This document shows positions 27,031-35,179 of a stretch of DNA of 50,952 bases, piece after piece. Position 1 is the stretch's first letter; the number at the start of each line of letters is the position of its first letter. The stretch comes from Deltaproteobacteria bacterium. GTDB lineage: Bacteria > Desulfobacterota > Binatia > UTPRO1. A program made the translations under genes and the position numbers. Under the pieces are notes generated by a model that was not told the DNA's origin, searched no databases, and worked only from the letters and a program-made list of their open reading frames with translations. Location of the stretch: assembly GCA_029262315.1 (NCBI GenBank), contig JAJCZP010000078.1, positions 1 to 50,952 on the forward strand, given 5' to 3'.

Positions 27031-29415
27031 ATGGCTCTCGACTACGAGGTTCCCGAGGATAAGCGAGCGCTCTACTGGCTTGGTGACAAGCTCATCGAGT
27101 ACCGCACCCCGGTCATGACACTGGTGCTGCTCGTTACGAGCTTGTTCGCGTACTGGAGCTTCCAGCTCCGCCTCGTGACGAGCTTTGGCGATCTGCTCCC
27201 GCAGACGCACGAGTTCGTGAAGATCCACAACAAGTACTCGGGCACCTTCGGCGGCGCCAACAACATCGTTGCCATGATGGCAGTCGAAGAGGGCACCATC
27301 TTCACGAAGGACAACCTCACCAAAATTTTCGAGATGACCGAAGGCATGGACACGGTCTACGGCGTCAATCACAACCAGATCGAGTCCATCGGCCATCGCA
27401 CGGTCCGCCATCTGCGCGTCGCGGCCGGCGGTACGCTTCGCGCCGAGCCCGTCATGTTACGGGCACCCAAAAACCAAGAAGACGTCGACGAGATACGACG
27501 GATCGTACACAACGCGGAGAACATCTACGGGCTGATCGTCTCGCTCGACGACAAGGCCGCGTTGCTCCGTGCCAACTTCATCGAAGGCCGCCTCGACTAT
27601 CGGCGCATCTTCGAAGAGGTGAACGAGAAGGTCGTCGAGCCCTTTGCCGACGAGGACACCAAGATCTACGTCGCGGGCGAGCCACGGCTCTACGGCTGGG
27701 TCTACAGTTACGCGAGCGACGTCTTCTGGATTCTGGTGGTCACGTACTGCATCGAGTGGATCCTTCGCTGGATGTACTTTCACGATTGGCGCGGGGCACT
27801 CCGACCGACCCTGACCGGTGTCATCGCCGCGTTCTGGGGTCTGGGCTTCATTCATCTCATCGGACTCGCGCTCGACCCGCTCATGCTGGTGATGCCGTTT
27901 CTCATAACAGCGAGAGCGGTGAGTCACGCTATTCAGATGCATGATCGGTACTACGAAGAGTTTGAGAAATGCGGGTGGAACAAACGGCGCGCGATCGTCG
28001 CATCGTTTGCCGAGCTCTTCGTGCCAACCTTCTCGGGCGTCGTGACCGATGCCTTCGGCGTGCTCGTCATCTTGCTCGTACCGGTCATCATGCTCCAGAA
28101 GCTGGCCATTACGGCCTCGTTCTGGATTCTCGCGATCACGGTCTCGGAGATGCTCCTGAATCCGATCGTGTACTTCTACCTGAAGGCACCGGAGCCGGAG
28201 CTGGTCGTACTGCGCGAGCGTGGCATCTTCCGCAAGGGCATCGAGAAATTTACGCACCTGCACGTCTCGCGCGTCGGGCGGCTGGCGACCCTCGGCGTCT
28301 GGGCCACCGCCGTGATCGTTGCCCTCTACTTCGTACGCGGGCTGACCATTGGCGATCCGACGGCGGCGTCGCCGCTCGTGTGGCTGGATTCGCCGTACAA
28401 CGTTTCTCACACCGAGATTCAGGGCCGGTTCGGTGGTGTCGAGCCACTCATCGTCGTGGCCGAGGGCTTCGACAAGGACGCCATGAAAGATCCGGAAACG
28501 CTCCGGACGATGGAGCGGTTCCAGCGTGAGATCGAGCGCGATCCCGATATTGGCTACAGCTTCTCGCTCGCCGACATCATCCGGGCGGTGAACCGCGTCT
28601 TTCACGAGCTCGAGCCGAAATGGCTGGTCATCCCCGACTCGTGGACTGACATCGGGGGCCTGTTCTTCATCTTCTTCTCGGGCTCGCCGCCAACAGAGAC
28701 CGCGAAGTACGTTGATCCGAGCTATACGACCGCCCACGTTACGTTCTACGCCAAGAACCACCAGGGCGACGCGATTCGGCGCATCATTGCGCGCTGCGAG
28801 AAGTTCATCGAAGAGAATCCGATGGACAAGGCCGCCTTCAAGCTTGCCGGTGGTCTGATCGGCGTGCTCGCGGCCGCGAACCAGGAGCTGGTCCGCAATG
28901 ACCTGCTCATGAACTTTCTCGGCTTCTTTACGATTTGGGTGATTCTGACATTCACGTATCGGTCGCTCACCGCTGGACTCTACCTGCTGGCACCGTTGCT
29001 GGCGTCCAACGTGATCGTCAACGCGTACATGGCCGTGCAGAACATCGGCATCAACATTCACACTCTGCCGCTAGTAACGGTCGGTGTCGGCTTCGGCATC
29101 GACTACGGTCTGTACATCGTCAGTCGCACGATCGAGGAGATTCGTGAGCGCAACGATCTCACCGAGGCAGTGCACCAGGCGCTGATCACGTCGGGCAAGG
29201 CCGTCACGTTTACGGCCGCGACGATGATCGTCAGCACCGCGTTCTGGATCACCTCGAACATCCGCTTCAATGCCGAGATGGGACTCCTGCTCGCGATCTG
29301 GATGGCGATCAGCTACGTCGGTTCGCAGACGCTGCTGCCGATCCTCGTGCTCGTCTTCAAGCCGAAGTTCATCATGAAGGAAGCCGGTCGTGGCCGGATG
29401 GGATCGGGACACTGA
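27031..29415 (+). CDS. RND-superfamily (MMPL/COG1033-type) transporter
   Basis: A 794-residue inner-membrane transporter with the two-fold RND layout. TM1 is at ~29-47, a periplasmic loop follows to ~230, then a five-helix block to ~390. TM7 is at ~415-435, followed by a second periplasmic loop to ~640 and a last five-helix block ending near 780. VTVGVGFGIDYGLYIVSR is the sterol-sensing-like, proton-relay helix of this class with its Asp. The family exports hydrophobic molecules (lipids, hopanoids, siderophores). No membrane-fusion protein or outer-membrane channel is adjacent. The start ATG at 27031 has GGGGGGA upstream. Two tiny membrane proteins follow on the same strand. Confidence 0.9.
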   Translation: MALDYEVPEDKRALYWLGDKLIEYRTPVMTLVLLVTSLFAYWSFQLRLVTSFGDLLPQTHEFVKIHNKYSGTFGGANNIVAMMAVEEGTIFTKDNLTKIFEMTEGMDTVYGVNHNQIESIGHRTVRHLRVAAGGTLRAEPVMLRAPKNQEDVDEIRRIVHNAENIYGLIVSLDDKAALLRANFIEGRLDYRRIFEEVNEKVVEPFADEDTKIYVAGEPRLYGWVYSYASDVFWILVVTYCIEWILRWMYFHDWRGALRPTLTGVIAAFWGLGFIHLIGLALDPLMLVMPFLITARAVSHAIQMHDRYYEEFEKCGWNKRRAIVASFAELFVPTFSGVVTDAFGVLVILLVPVIMLQKLAITASFWILAITVSEMLLNPIVYFYLKAPEPELVVLRERGIFRKGIEKFTHLHVSRVGRLATLGVWATAVIVALYFVRGLTIGDPTAASPLVWLDSPYNVSHTEIQGRFGGVEPLIVVAEGFDKDAMKDPETLRTMERFQREIERDPDIGYSFSLADIIRAVNRVFHELEPKWLVIPDSWTDIGGLFFIFFSGSPPTETAKYVDPSYTTAHVTFYAKNHQGDAIRRIIARCEKFIEENPMDKAAFKLAGGLIGVLAAANQELVRNDLLMNFLGFFTIWVILTFTYRSLTAGLYLLAPLLASNVIVNAYMAVQNIGINIHTLPLVTVGVGFGIDYGLYIVSRTIEEIRERNDLTEAVHQALITSGKAVTFTAATMIVSTAFWITSNIRFNAEMGLLLAIWMAISYVGSQTLLPILVLVFKPKFIMKEAGRGRMGSGH

Positions 29416-29452
29416 TCAGCAGATCGTCCAAGACGGCACCCGGGAGGGTACG

Positions 29453-29638
29453 ATGGAGCTAGGAATCTGGAACTCGATGGCTATCGTGCTGGGCTTCAGC
29501 CTCTTCGTGATCGCGCTCGACGAGTACATCGCCAAGCCGTGGCGCAAGCGAAGCTGGGAGAAGCGGGCGGCCTCGGGCGATAAAGAGGCCCAGGAGATGC
29601 TCAGGATCGCGGCCTCGGCGAACGTCGTCGACGAGTAG
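29453..29638 (+). CDS. Small single-pass membrane protein downstream of the RND transporter
   Basis: A 61-residue protein. It has a hydrophobic segment (MAIVLGFSLFVIAL), then a basic/charged cytoplasmic-like tail (KPWRKRSWEKRAASGDKEAQ). GGGAGGG lies five bases before the ATG, 37 bp after the RND stop. It is possibly an accessory subunit of the transporter, like AcrZ for AcrB, but no sequence similarity to AcrZ is claimed. Confidence 0.65.
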   Translation: MELGIWNSMAIVLGFSLFVIALDEYIAKPWRKRSWEKRAASGDKEAQEMLRIAASANVVDE

Positions 29639-29656
29639 GGCCATCAGGGACGTGTC

Positions 29657-29932
29657 GTGCTCGTTCGGCTAGCACGTATCGCCGCGATTGCGGTTGGTTT
29701 CTTCTTCGTCTTCACCCTCTCGCAGCAGGCAACGGCCGCACGGAATTTCGGCCAGACCACGGCCGGGCTATCGTGGCCCATCGGCGTTCTCGCGTTCGTA
29801 TTCCTCCTGGCCGCCTTCGGCAACGAGCGCTTGAACAAGCTCAGGGGATTGTCCGACGACGACCTGCGGACCGACTTCCTGTGGGGTCTCGGCGTCGGGG
29901 GCATCGCGATCGTGCTCGAGCGCCTACAGTAG
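29657..29932 (+). CDS. Small two- to three-pass membrane protein downstream of the RND transporter
   Basis: A 91-residue protein with a GTG start, 18 bp after the previous gene. Hydrophobic segments lie at ~7-23 (IAAIAVGFFFVFTL), ~39-54 (WPIGVLAFVFLLAAF) and ~73-87 (LWGLGVGGIAIVLE). A charged stretch, RLNKLRGLSDDDLRTD, separates the last two. The family is unrecognised. Position and strand suggest co-transcription with the RND gene. Confidence 0.6.
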   Translation: MLVRLARIAAIAVGFFFVFTLSQQATAARNFGQTTAGLSWPIGVLAFVFLLAAFGNERLNKLRGLSDDDLRTDFLWGLGVGGIAIVLERLQ

Positions 29933-30187
29933 CGCTACGTCCGCCGTCGCTGGTGGCAGCGGCTCGATCAACTCGATCGGGGAGGGCGCGATCGTCAGCG
30001 TCCGTGCAGCGACGACAGCCGCTGTGCCGCTCGGATGCGGGGCGCGGGTGATGCCGCTGTGAGATGCCGGCGCTGGCAGATGCACCGCGGGTCGCAGCAG
30101 CTCCAGTGCGACCGCGAGCAGGAGGACTCTGCTCAGTTGGCGCGCAGATGCTCGATTTTCCTTGACTTTCGCGACTGACTCTTTCAT
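29924..30187 (-). CDS. Possible small exported or membrane-anchored protein
   Basis: An 87-residue frame converging with and overlapping the preceding gene by 9 bp. It has a charged N terminus (KESVAKVKENR), a short hydrophobic segment (VLLLAVALELL) and a Pro/Ala-rich rest. The N terminus looks like a real signal-anchor, but there is no good ribosome-binding site, and an intrinsic terminator on the same strand lies just upstream. Uncertain. Confidence 0.35.
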   Translation of the reverse strand: MKESVAKVKENRASARQLSRVLLLAVALELLRPAVHLPAPASHSGITRAPHPSGTAAVVAARTLTIAPSPIELIEPLPPATADVALL

Positions 30188-30206
30188 AGCGAAAGACCGC
30201 TAGGCG

Positions 30207-30246
30207 AAAAAAAACCAAGGCCGCGCTGCTCGATGCGCGGCCCTGG
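30207..30246 (-). terminator. Intrinsic terminator reading leftward with no evident upstream gene
   Basis: Read on the minus strand: an 8-bp perfect GC stem (GGCCGCGC/GCGCGGCC) extended by three more pairs, an 8-nt loop, then TTGG and eight Ts (the A-run at 30207-30214). Upstream on this strand, 30247-30592 has no recognised gene. Confidence 0.7.
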
Positions 30247-30592
30247 CCAAAAGCGCGGATGCGGTGGAGGGGAAGGAGCGGGGTACGAGGGGGAGGAGCC
30301 GCGCCTCGGGTCCGAATGGAGCAAGCCCGGTGCCAGGTTTCAGGTCGCTGTCAGAGGTAGGGTAGAGCACGCGCCATCGAGAGCGATCCGAGCGTGGATC
30401 GTCTGGTCTTCCAAGGAGTTGCGTGGGTGTGGTGGTCGGACGGGGATTGCAGATGCCATGGGGGCTGCCTGGGAGCTTGCGGGTAAGCCTGGTCTTTGCA
30501 GTTTAGCCCGGACGGCGTCTTTTGCTGCGGCGCTGCACGGTCTGTCAGCGGACGCGTAGCATTTGGTGTGGGGATGACGAGGAGGAGGACGC
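30247..30592. other. Unassigned region between a minus-strand terminator and the AsnB-like gene
   Basis: About 350 bp. Frames exist on both strands but match nothing known. I looked for signatures of RNase P RNA, SRP RNA and a cobalamin box and did not see them. It could be the template of a minus-strand transcript ending at the terminator. Confidence 0.35.
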
Positions 30593-32536
30593 ATGGGAGC
30601 CATTGCGGGGGTGCGGCCGCACCAGCGTGAAACGGCGCGCGAGGAGCTGATCGCCGAGGTTGCGGCGATGCGCCGTCTGATGGCGCCGCGGGCGCCGATC
30701 GAAGGTGGCATGGCGGTGGCGTACGACGCGTCGATCGCTTTGGCGCACGGTGGTAGTCGGGGTCCCGCGGGGGAGTCGGTGCTGCAGCCCCTGGTCGACG
30801 AGAGTGGGACGCTCTGGCTCGTCGCTGACGGCGAGCCGTCGAACGCGGCGGCGCTGCGGCTCGAACTCGTGGCCGCCGGCCACGAGTTCCGGTCTGCGTG
30901 CGGTGCCGAGGTGATCGTCCATCTGTACGAGCAGGGTGGGATTGGTGCGCTCGAACGGCTTGCCGGCAGTTTCGCGTTCGCGCTCTGGGATCGTGAGCGT
31001 CAGGAGTTGCTGCTGGGGCGCGATCGCTTCGGGAGCCGTCCGTTGTATGTCTCCGAGCGCGGCGGCGTCGTTGCCTTCGCCTCGGAGGTCCGTGCGCTTC
31101 GCCAGGGATCAGCTCCCGATCCGGCGGGGTTGGCCGCCTTCCTGACCCTCGGCTACCTGCCCGAGCCCGTCACGGTGATGCGCGACGTACGCGCCGTGCC
31201 GGCGGGCACGATCGTTCGAGTGCGCGATGGCCGCATGCACGAGGAGCGGTTCTGGGAGGAGGCCGCCGCGTTGCCGAGCGGAGACCGGGCGACCGACGAC
31301 GCGCACCTTGGCTGGCTCCTTCGCGAGTCGGTCGAGTCGGCCATCGCGGGTGAAGATGCCGTCGGGGTGCTCGCCGACGACGGGCTGGCCAGCGCCGCGC
31401 TCCTGGCGTTGGTGCGCCCGCTTCTCGGTCGTGGCTTGCGTACGCATGCCTTTCGGTTCGTTGCCGCCGAGGACGAGCCCGCCGCCCCACGCGCGCGTCG
31501 TCGATCACGCGATGCCGGGCGTGCGGTGGCGGAGTGGTTCGGCGCCGACCATCACCAGCACCTGGTGACACCTCGGATGCTCGAGGACGCGATCAGCAGC
31601 ACGGCCGACGTCGACCAGCCCTCGATCGGCGCCCCGCTCGCGCAGTTGGGAGCGGCCGCGATGAATGCGGCGGGCGAACGTGTGTGGCTGTCGTCCCTGG
31701 CTAGCCCTGGGCTCCTTGGCCCCTCGCCGCGGGGTGTCGTGTCGTGGCTCTGGTGGGCCGGACAGCATGCGTCGACCCGGATGCTCGTGCGGACGGGCCT
31801 CCGCGCGCTCGCCCGTCAGCGTCCGTTCGGGCATGCGGCGCAGCTCGCGGGTTCGCTCGATCACCGCGACTCGGTGGCGGCCGCTTACCTCGCCCGCGGG
31901 TGTGTCTTGGCGCCGACAGCGTTGGCGACGGTGCTCCGACCCGAGGTTCTCGAGGATGCCGGTAGCGCGTTTGATGCCGTCGCCCACCTCGATGCCCAGG
32001 TGGCGCATGCGCCGGGTCCGCCGTGCGTGTTGCCGCCGCGGTCGGCGCAGGCGGCGCTCGGCCGGGCGTTGGCGGCGATCGAACTCGGTGGCCCGGTCAT
32101 TTCGGGCGCGCTGCGCGACGCCGAGCGTATGGCAACGTCGCAGGGGTTGGCCATGCGCACGCCGTTTCTCGATCATCGCTTGTTCGAGTGGGTCACGACC
32201 GGGGCGGCGGGGGACGACAGCGCACCGCTGCTCCGTGTCGTCGGGAGCGCCATGCCGCGAGTGACGGCGCAGAGAGGTGCGCGGCCAGAGCCGCCGCTCG
32301 ATGCCTGGATGCGGGGTCCGTTGCGCCCGGCGATCGAGGCGCGTGTGTTCGCCGACGATCCGGAAGGGCTGTTCTCGCCGCGCGGGCTGGACCGGCTCTG
32401 GTCGGCCTTTCTGGCCGGCCACACCGAGTGGCGCGGCGTCTGGGCGCTCGCGCTTGCCCGCGGCTGGATCACGGCGCAGCGGGGATGCGGAGCCGCTCGT
32501 CGTTTTGATCAACCACTCGGTCGCGTTGCCGCGTGA
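30593..32536 (+). CDS. Asparagine synthetase B homologue lacking both active sites
   Basis: A 647-residue protein with the complete AsnB layout: a glutamine-amidotransferase-like domain ~1-200 (SFAFALWDRERQELLLGRDR followed by FGSRPLYVSERGG, and VAFASEVRAL) and a synthetase-like domain ~230-620. The N terminus is MGAIAG instead of MCGIAG, so the nucleophile Cys2 is gone, and NGEIYN has become DGEPSN. In the second domain the PP-loop SGGLDSS reads ADDGLASA, and the GDGGDELFGGY region reads SSLASPGLLGP. It should neither hydrolyse glutamine nor adenylate aspartate. GAGGAGG supports the ATG. It is followed 42 bp later by a TMTC-like gene, so a structural or regulatory role in glycan or exopolymer assembly is possible. 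Confidence 0.82.
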   Translation: MGAIAGVRPHQRETAREELIAEVAAMRRLMAPRAPIEGGMAVAYDASIALAHGGSRGPAGESVLQPLVDESGTLWLVADGEPSNAAALRLELVAAGHEFRSACGAEVIVHLYEQGGIGALERLAGSFAFALWDRERQELLLGRDRFGSRPLYVSERGGVVAFASEVRALRQGSAPDPAGLAAFLTLGYLPEPVTVMRDVRAVPAGTIVRVRDGRMHEERFWEEAAALPSGDRATDDAHLGWLLRESVESAIAGEDAVGVLADDGLASAALLALVRPLLGRGLRTHAFRFVAAEDEPAAPRARRRSRDAGRAVAEWFGADHHQHLVTPRMLEDAISSTADVDQPSIGAPLAQLGAAAMNAAGERVWLSSLASPGLLGPSPRGVVSWLWWAGQHASTRMLVRTGLRALARQRPFGHAAQLAGSLDHRDSVAAAYLARGCVLAPTALATVLRPEVLEDAGSAFDAVAHLDAQVAHAPGPPCVLPPRSAQAALGRALAAIELGGPVISGALRDAERMATSQGLAMRTPFLDHRLFEWVTTGAAGDDSAPLLRVVGSAMPRVTAQRGARPEPPLDAWMRGPLRPAIEARVFADDPEGLFSPRGLDRLWSAFLAGHTEWRGVWALALARGWITAQRGCGAARRFDQPLGRVAA

Positions 32537-32578
32537 CGGGGTGCCCCGCCTGATTGCTGCCGGGCCTGGGCTGATCTA

Positions 32579-34654
32579 GTGCAGGGGCACATGGCGGCAC
32601 ACAGGGCTGGTCGGGCGTCGGGACCTGCGCGGCTGTCGCCCCATCGTGACGCGTGGTGGCTGCCGTATGCCGTGGCGGCGACCTTCGTTCTCGTCGCCTT
32701 GCTGGTGTTCTCACCCGCATTGGAGGGGACTCTCCTGTGGGACGACGCCGAGATCCTCACTCGGAACCGGGTCGTGCGGATGCCGGGCGGCCTGTACGAG
32801 ATGTGGTCCCGCACCCGTGCGGTTGCGCAGGTGCCGCTGACCACGACGATGTTCTGGGTCGAGTGGCGCCTGTGGGGAGAGCGACTCCTCGGGTACCACG
32901 CCGTCAGTGTCGTGTTGCACGCGCTGGCGGCCCTGCTGATCTGGCGCGTCCTTCGTCGGCTGGCCGTGCCGGGGGCGCTCGCGGCGGCCGCGTTGTTCCT
33001 CGTGCATCCGGTGACGGTGGCGTCGGTGGCCTGGATTGCGGAGCGCAAGAACACGCTTTCGCTGGTGTTGGTCGCCGGGGCGATGCTTGCGTATCTGCGT
33101 TCTGATGATGGGGACGGGCGGCGCTGGTACGCGATCGCCCTTGCGGGCTTCCTGCTGGCGATGCTCGCCAAACCCGCCGTCGTCATGTTGCCGATCGTGC
33201 TCCTTGGCGCGGCCTGGTTGCGCCGGGAGCAGATCACCCGGTTGGATGTCGTGCGCGTACTGCCGTTTCTCGCGTTGGCGTTCGTGCTCGGGATGGCTAC
33301 CGTGTACGAGCATCCGTTCAGCGCGACCCGTGGTGCCGAGTTGCGTCCTGAGGGGATGGCCTCTCGGGTCGCGGCCGTGGGCTGGGTGGTGTGGTTCTAT
33401 CTCGGCAAAGCGCTGGTGCCGATCAACCTCGCGATGGTGTATCCGCGCTGGGATGTCGAACCAGCGGACCTCTTCGCCTGGGTGCCGCTGCTCGCGCTCG
33501 TAAGTTCGTGCGTGGTTGCCTGGTGGTATCGTGCCGGGTGGGGTCGTGCGTGGTTGGCCGGTCTCGGGTACGTCGTGGTGGTATTGGCACCCGTGCTCGG
33601 TCTGATCGAGATGTCGTTCCACCGGCACTCCCTCGTTTCTGACCACCTGCAGTACCTGGCGCTCCCCGGCGTTCTGGCGTTGGTGGTCGGAGGGCTCACG
33701 TCGATCGTCCGTGCGCGAACCTCGTCGCGTCGGGGGCAGCGCACGTTGCCCGCGATCCCCCGGTGGCAGCCGGCGACCCTGATGTTCCTTGTGTGCGTCG
33801 GGCTAGGGAGCCTCAGCTGGCAGCGCGCGCATGTCTTTGCCAGTAGCGAGGCGCTCTGGGCGGACAACGTGGCGCGGTTCCCCGAGACATGGGTCGCCCA
33901 CAGCAATCTCGGGTTGGCGTTGCTCGAGCGCGGTGCGATCGAGCGGGCGGCGACCCATATCGAACAGGCCGTGCGTCTCGATCCCGAGGCTCCGGAGTCG
34001 GCGATCAACCTCGGTCGGGTGTACGAGGAGCGCGGCATGGACGAGGCGGCACGCACCCATTACCTCCGCGCCAGTCAGCTCGCCCCCGACCGGGCCGAGC
34101 CCCAGAACAACCTCGGTGAGGTGCTCGGCCGGCTCGGCGATGGCACGGGCGCCATCGAGGCTTACGAAGCCGCAATCCGCCTCCAGCCGACTTTCGCCGA
34201 GGCCCACAACAATCTTGGGGTTGCCTTGGCCGGGGTCGGTCGTGGTGCCGACGCGGAAGCGCGGTATCGCGAGGCGCTTCGACTACGTCCGGAGTACGCC
34301 GAGGCACACAGCAATCTCGGCAATCTGCTGCTCCAGGCGGGGCGGACAGAGGAGGCTCTCGCCGAGCACCGCGCCGCGCTCGCGCTCCGACCGGAGTCGC
34401 CCGAGCTGCAGAACAATCTCGCGACGGTCCTCACGACGCAGGGCCGACACGAGGAGGCCACCGTTCACTACCGGGCGGTGATTGCCGCACGGCCCGATCT
34501 TGCCCAGCCACACCACAATCTCGGCACGTCGTTGCTCGCGCTCGGTCGTGTCGAGGAGGCCGTTCGCCACTTCGAGGAAGCCGTGCGCTTGGCGCCGTCA
34601 GAAGCGGCCTCGCGTCAGGCCCTGGCCAGTGCCAAGGCACGCCTAGCCCGCTAG
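32579..34654 (+). CDS. TMTC-like membrane protein with a long C-terminal TPR array
   Basis: A 691-residue protein with ~10 membrane segments up to residue ~415, then about seven canonical 34-residue TPRs (SNLGLALLERGAIERAATHI, NNLGVALAGVGRGADAEARY and SNLGNLLLQAGRTEEALAEH among them). LWDDAEILTRNRVV carries the acidic pair, and HPVTVASVAWIAERKNTLSL is the TMTC signature block. It is the third and most repeat-rich TMTC-like protein in the window. The GTG start at 32579 is chosen, with Met5 as an alternative. It probably forms a transcript with the AsnB-like gene 42 bp upstream. Confidence 0.85.
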   Translation: MQGHMAAHRAGRASGPARLSPHRDAWWLPYAVAATFVLVALLVFSPALEGTLLWDDAEILTRNRVVRMPGGLYEMWSRTRAVAQVPLTTTMFWVEWRLWGERLLGYHAVSVVLHALAALLIWRVLRRLAVPGALAAAALFLVHPVTVASVAWIAERKNTLSLVLVAGAMLAYLRSDDGDGRRWYAIALAGFLLAMLAKPAVVMLPIVLLGAAWLRREQITRLDVVRVLPFLALAFVLGMATVYEHPFSATRGAELRPEGMASRVAAVGWVVWFYLGKALVPINLAMVYPRWDVEPADLFAWVPLLALVSSCVVAWWYRAGWGRAWLAGLGYVVVVLAPVLGLIEMSFHRHSLVSDHLQYLALPGVLALVVGGLTSIVRARTSSRRGQRTLPAIPRWQPATLMFLVCVGLGSLSWQRAHVFASSEALWADNVARFPETWVAHSNLGLALLERGAIERAATHIEQAVRLDPEAPESAINLGRVYEERGMDEAARTHYLRASQLAPDRAEPQNNLGEVLGRLGDGTGAIEAYEAAIRLQPTFAEAHNNLGVALAGVGRGADAEARYREALRLRPEYAEAHSNLGNLLLQAGRTEEALAEHRAALALRPESPELQNNLATVLTTQGRHEEATVHYRAVIAARPDLAQPHHNLGTSLLALGRVEEAVRHFEEAVRLAPSEAASRQALASAKARLAR

Positions 34655-34664
34655 CGGAGTGGAT

Positions 34665-35117
34665 TCAGACGCCCGCGTTGGCGCGGCGCTCGACCTCGGC
34701 TTTGAATTCGAGGACCGACTGGCGGACGGCGTTCTGCTCGATCGGGCCACGAATGATGCTTGGCACCCAAAAGCCGAGTGAGACGGCCTGCGAGCACGTG
34801 GCCTGCGTCTGATCGTTGCCCTCTGGCTCGAACGAGTAGTGCCCGTCGACACCGGCCAGGTCGCCCTCGACGAGCTGCCATGTCAGCTTGCCGGGCGGGG
34901 TCCATTCGTAGGCGAGCACATAGCGGACGATTTTCAGCTTCATGTCGAGAAAGAACTCGACGTCGCGCGGTGCGCCGTCATCGTTGCGGGCCAGCACGAC
35001 GGTTTTCGTGACCGGTCCGGCCCACGACGGGTAGCTTTCGAAATCGGCGATCGCCTCGTAGCACAGTGCCACCGGTGCCTCGATGATCGTCGAGTAGCTT
35101 TGCTGTACCTCCGCCAC
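34665..35117 (-). CDS. SRPBCC (START-like) family protein
   Basis: A 150-residue single-domain protein of the polyketide cyclase/START superfamily. AEVQQSYSTIIEAPVALCYE followed by AIADFESYPSWAGPV is the classic N-terminal strand and helix. The C-terminal long helix (RQSVLEFKAEVERRA) closes the hydrophobic cavity. Such proteins bind lipids, hydrophobic metabolites or quinone precursors. The start at GTG 35117 fits the family; an upstream TTG would add 12 residues. It converges with the TMTC-like gene. Confidence 0.85.
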   Translation of the reverse strand: MAEVQQSYSTIIEAPVALCYEAIADFESYPSWAGPVTKTVVLARNDDGAPRDVEFFLDMKLKIVRYVLAYEWTPPGKLTWQLVEGDLAGVDGHYSFEPEGNDQTQATCSQAVSLGFWVPSIIRGPIEQNAVRQSVLEFKAEVERRANAGV

Positions 35118-35179
35118 GCGCGGCAAGGTAGGGAACGGTCGAGTGGTCGTCAACCGTTCTGCGTCACGCGCGCCGTCTG

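Noticed and set aside
27457-29061. 534-codon minus-strand frame
   Set aside because: Antisense shadow of the RND transporter; no family resemblance.
30247-30592. RNase P RNA, SRP RNA or cobalamin riboswitch
   Set aside because: Diagnostic core sequences were looked for on both strands and not found.
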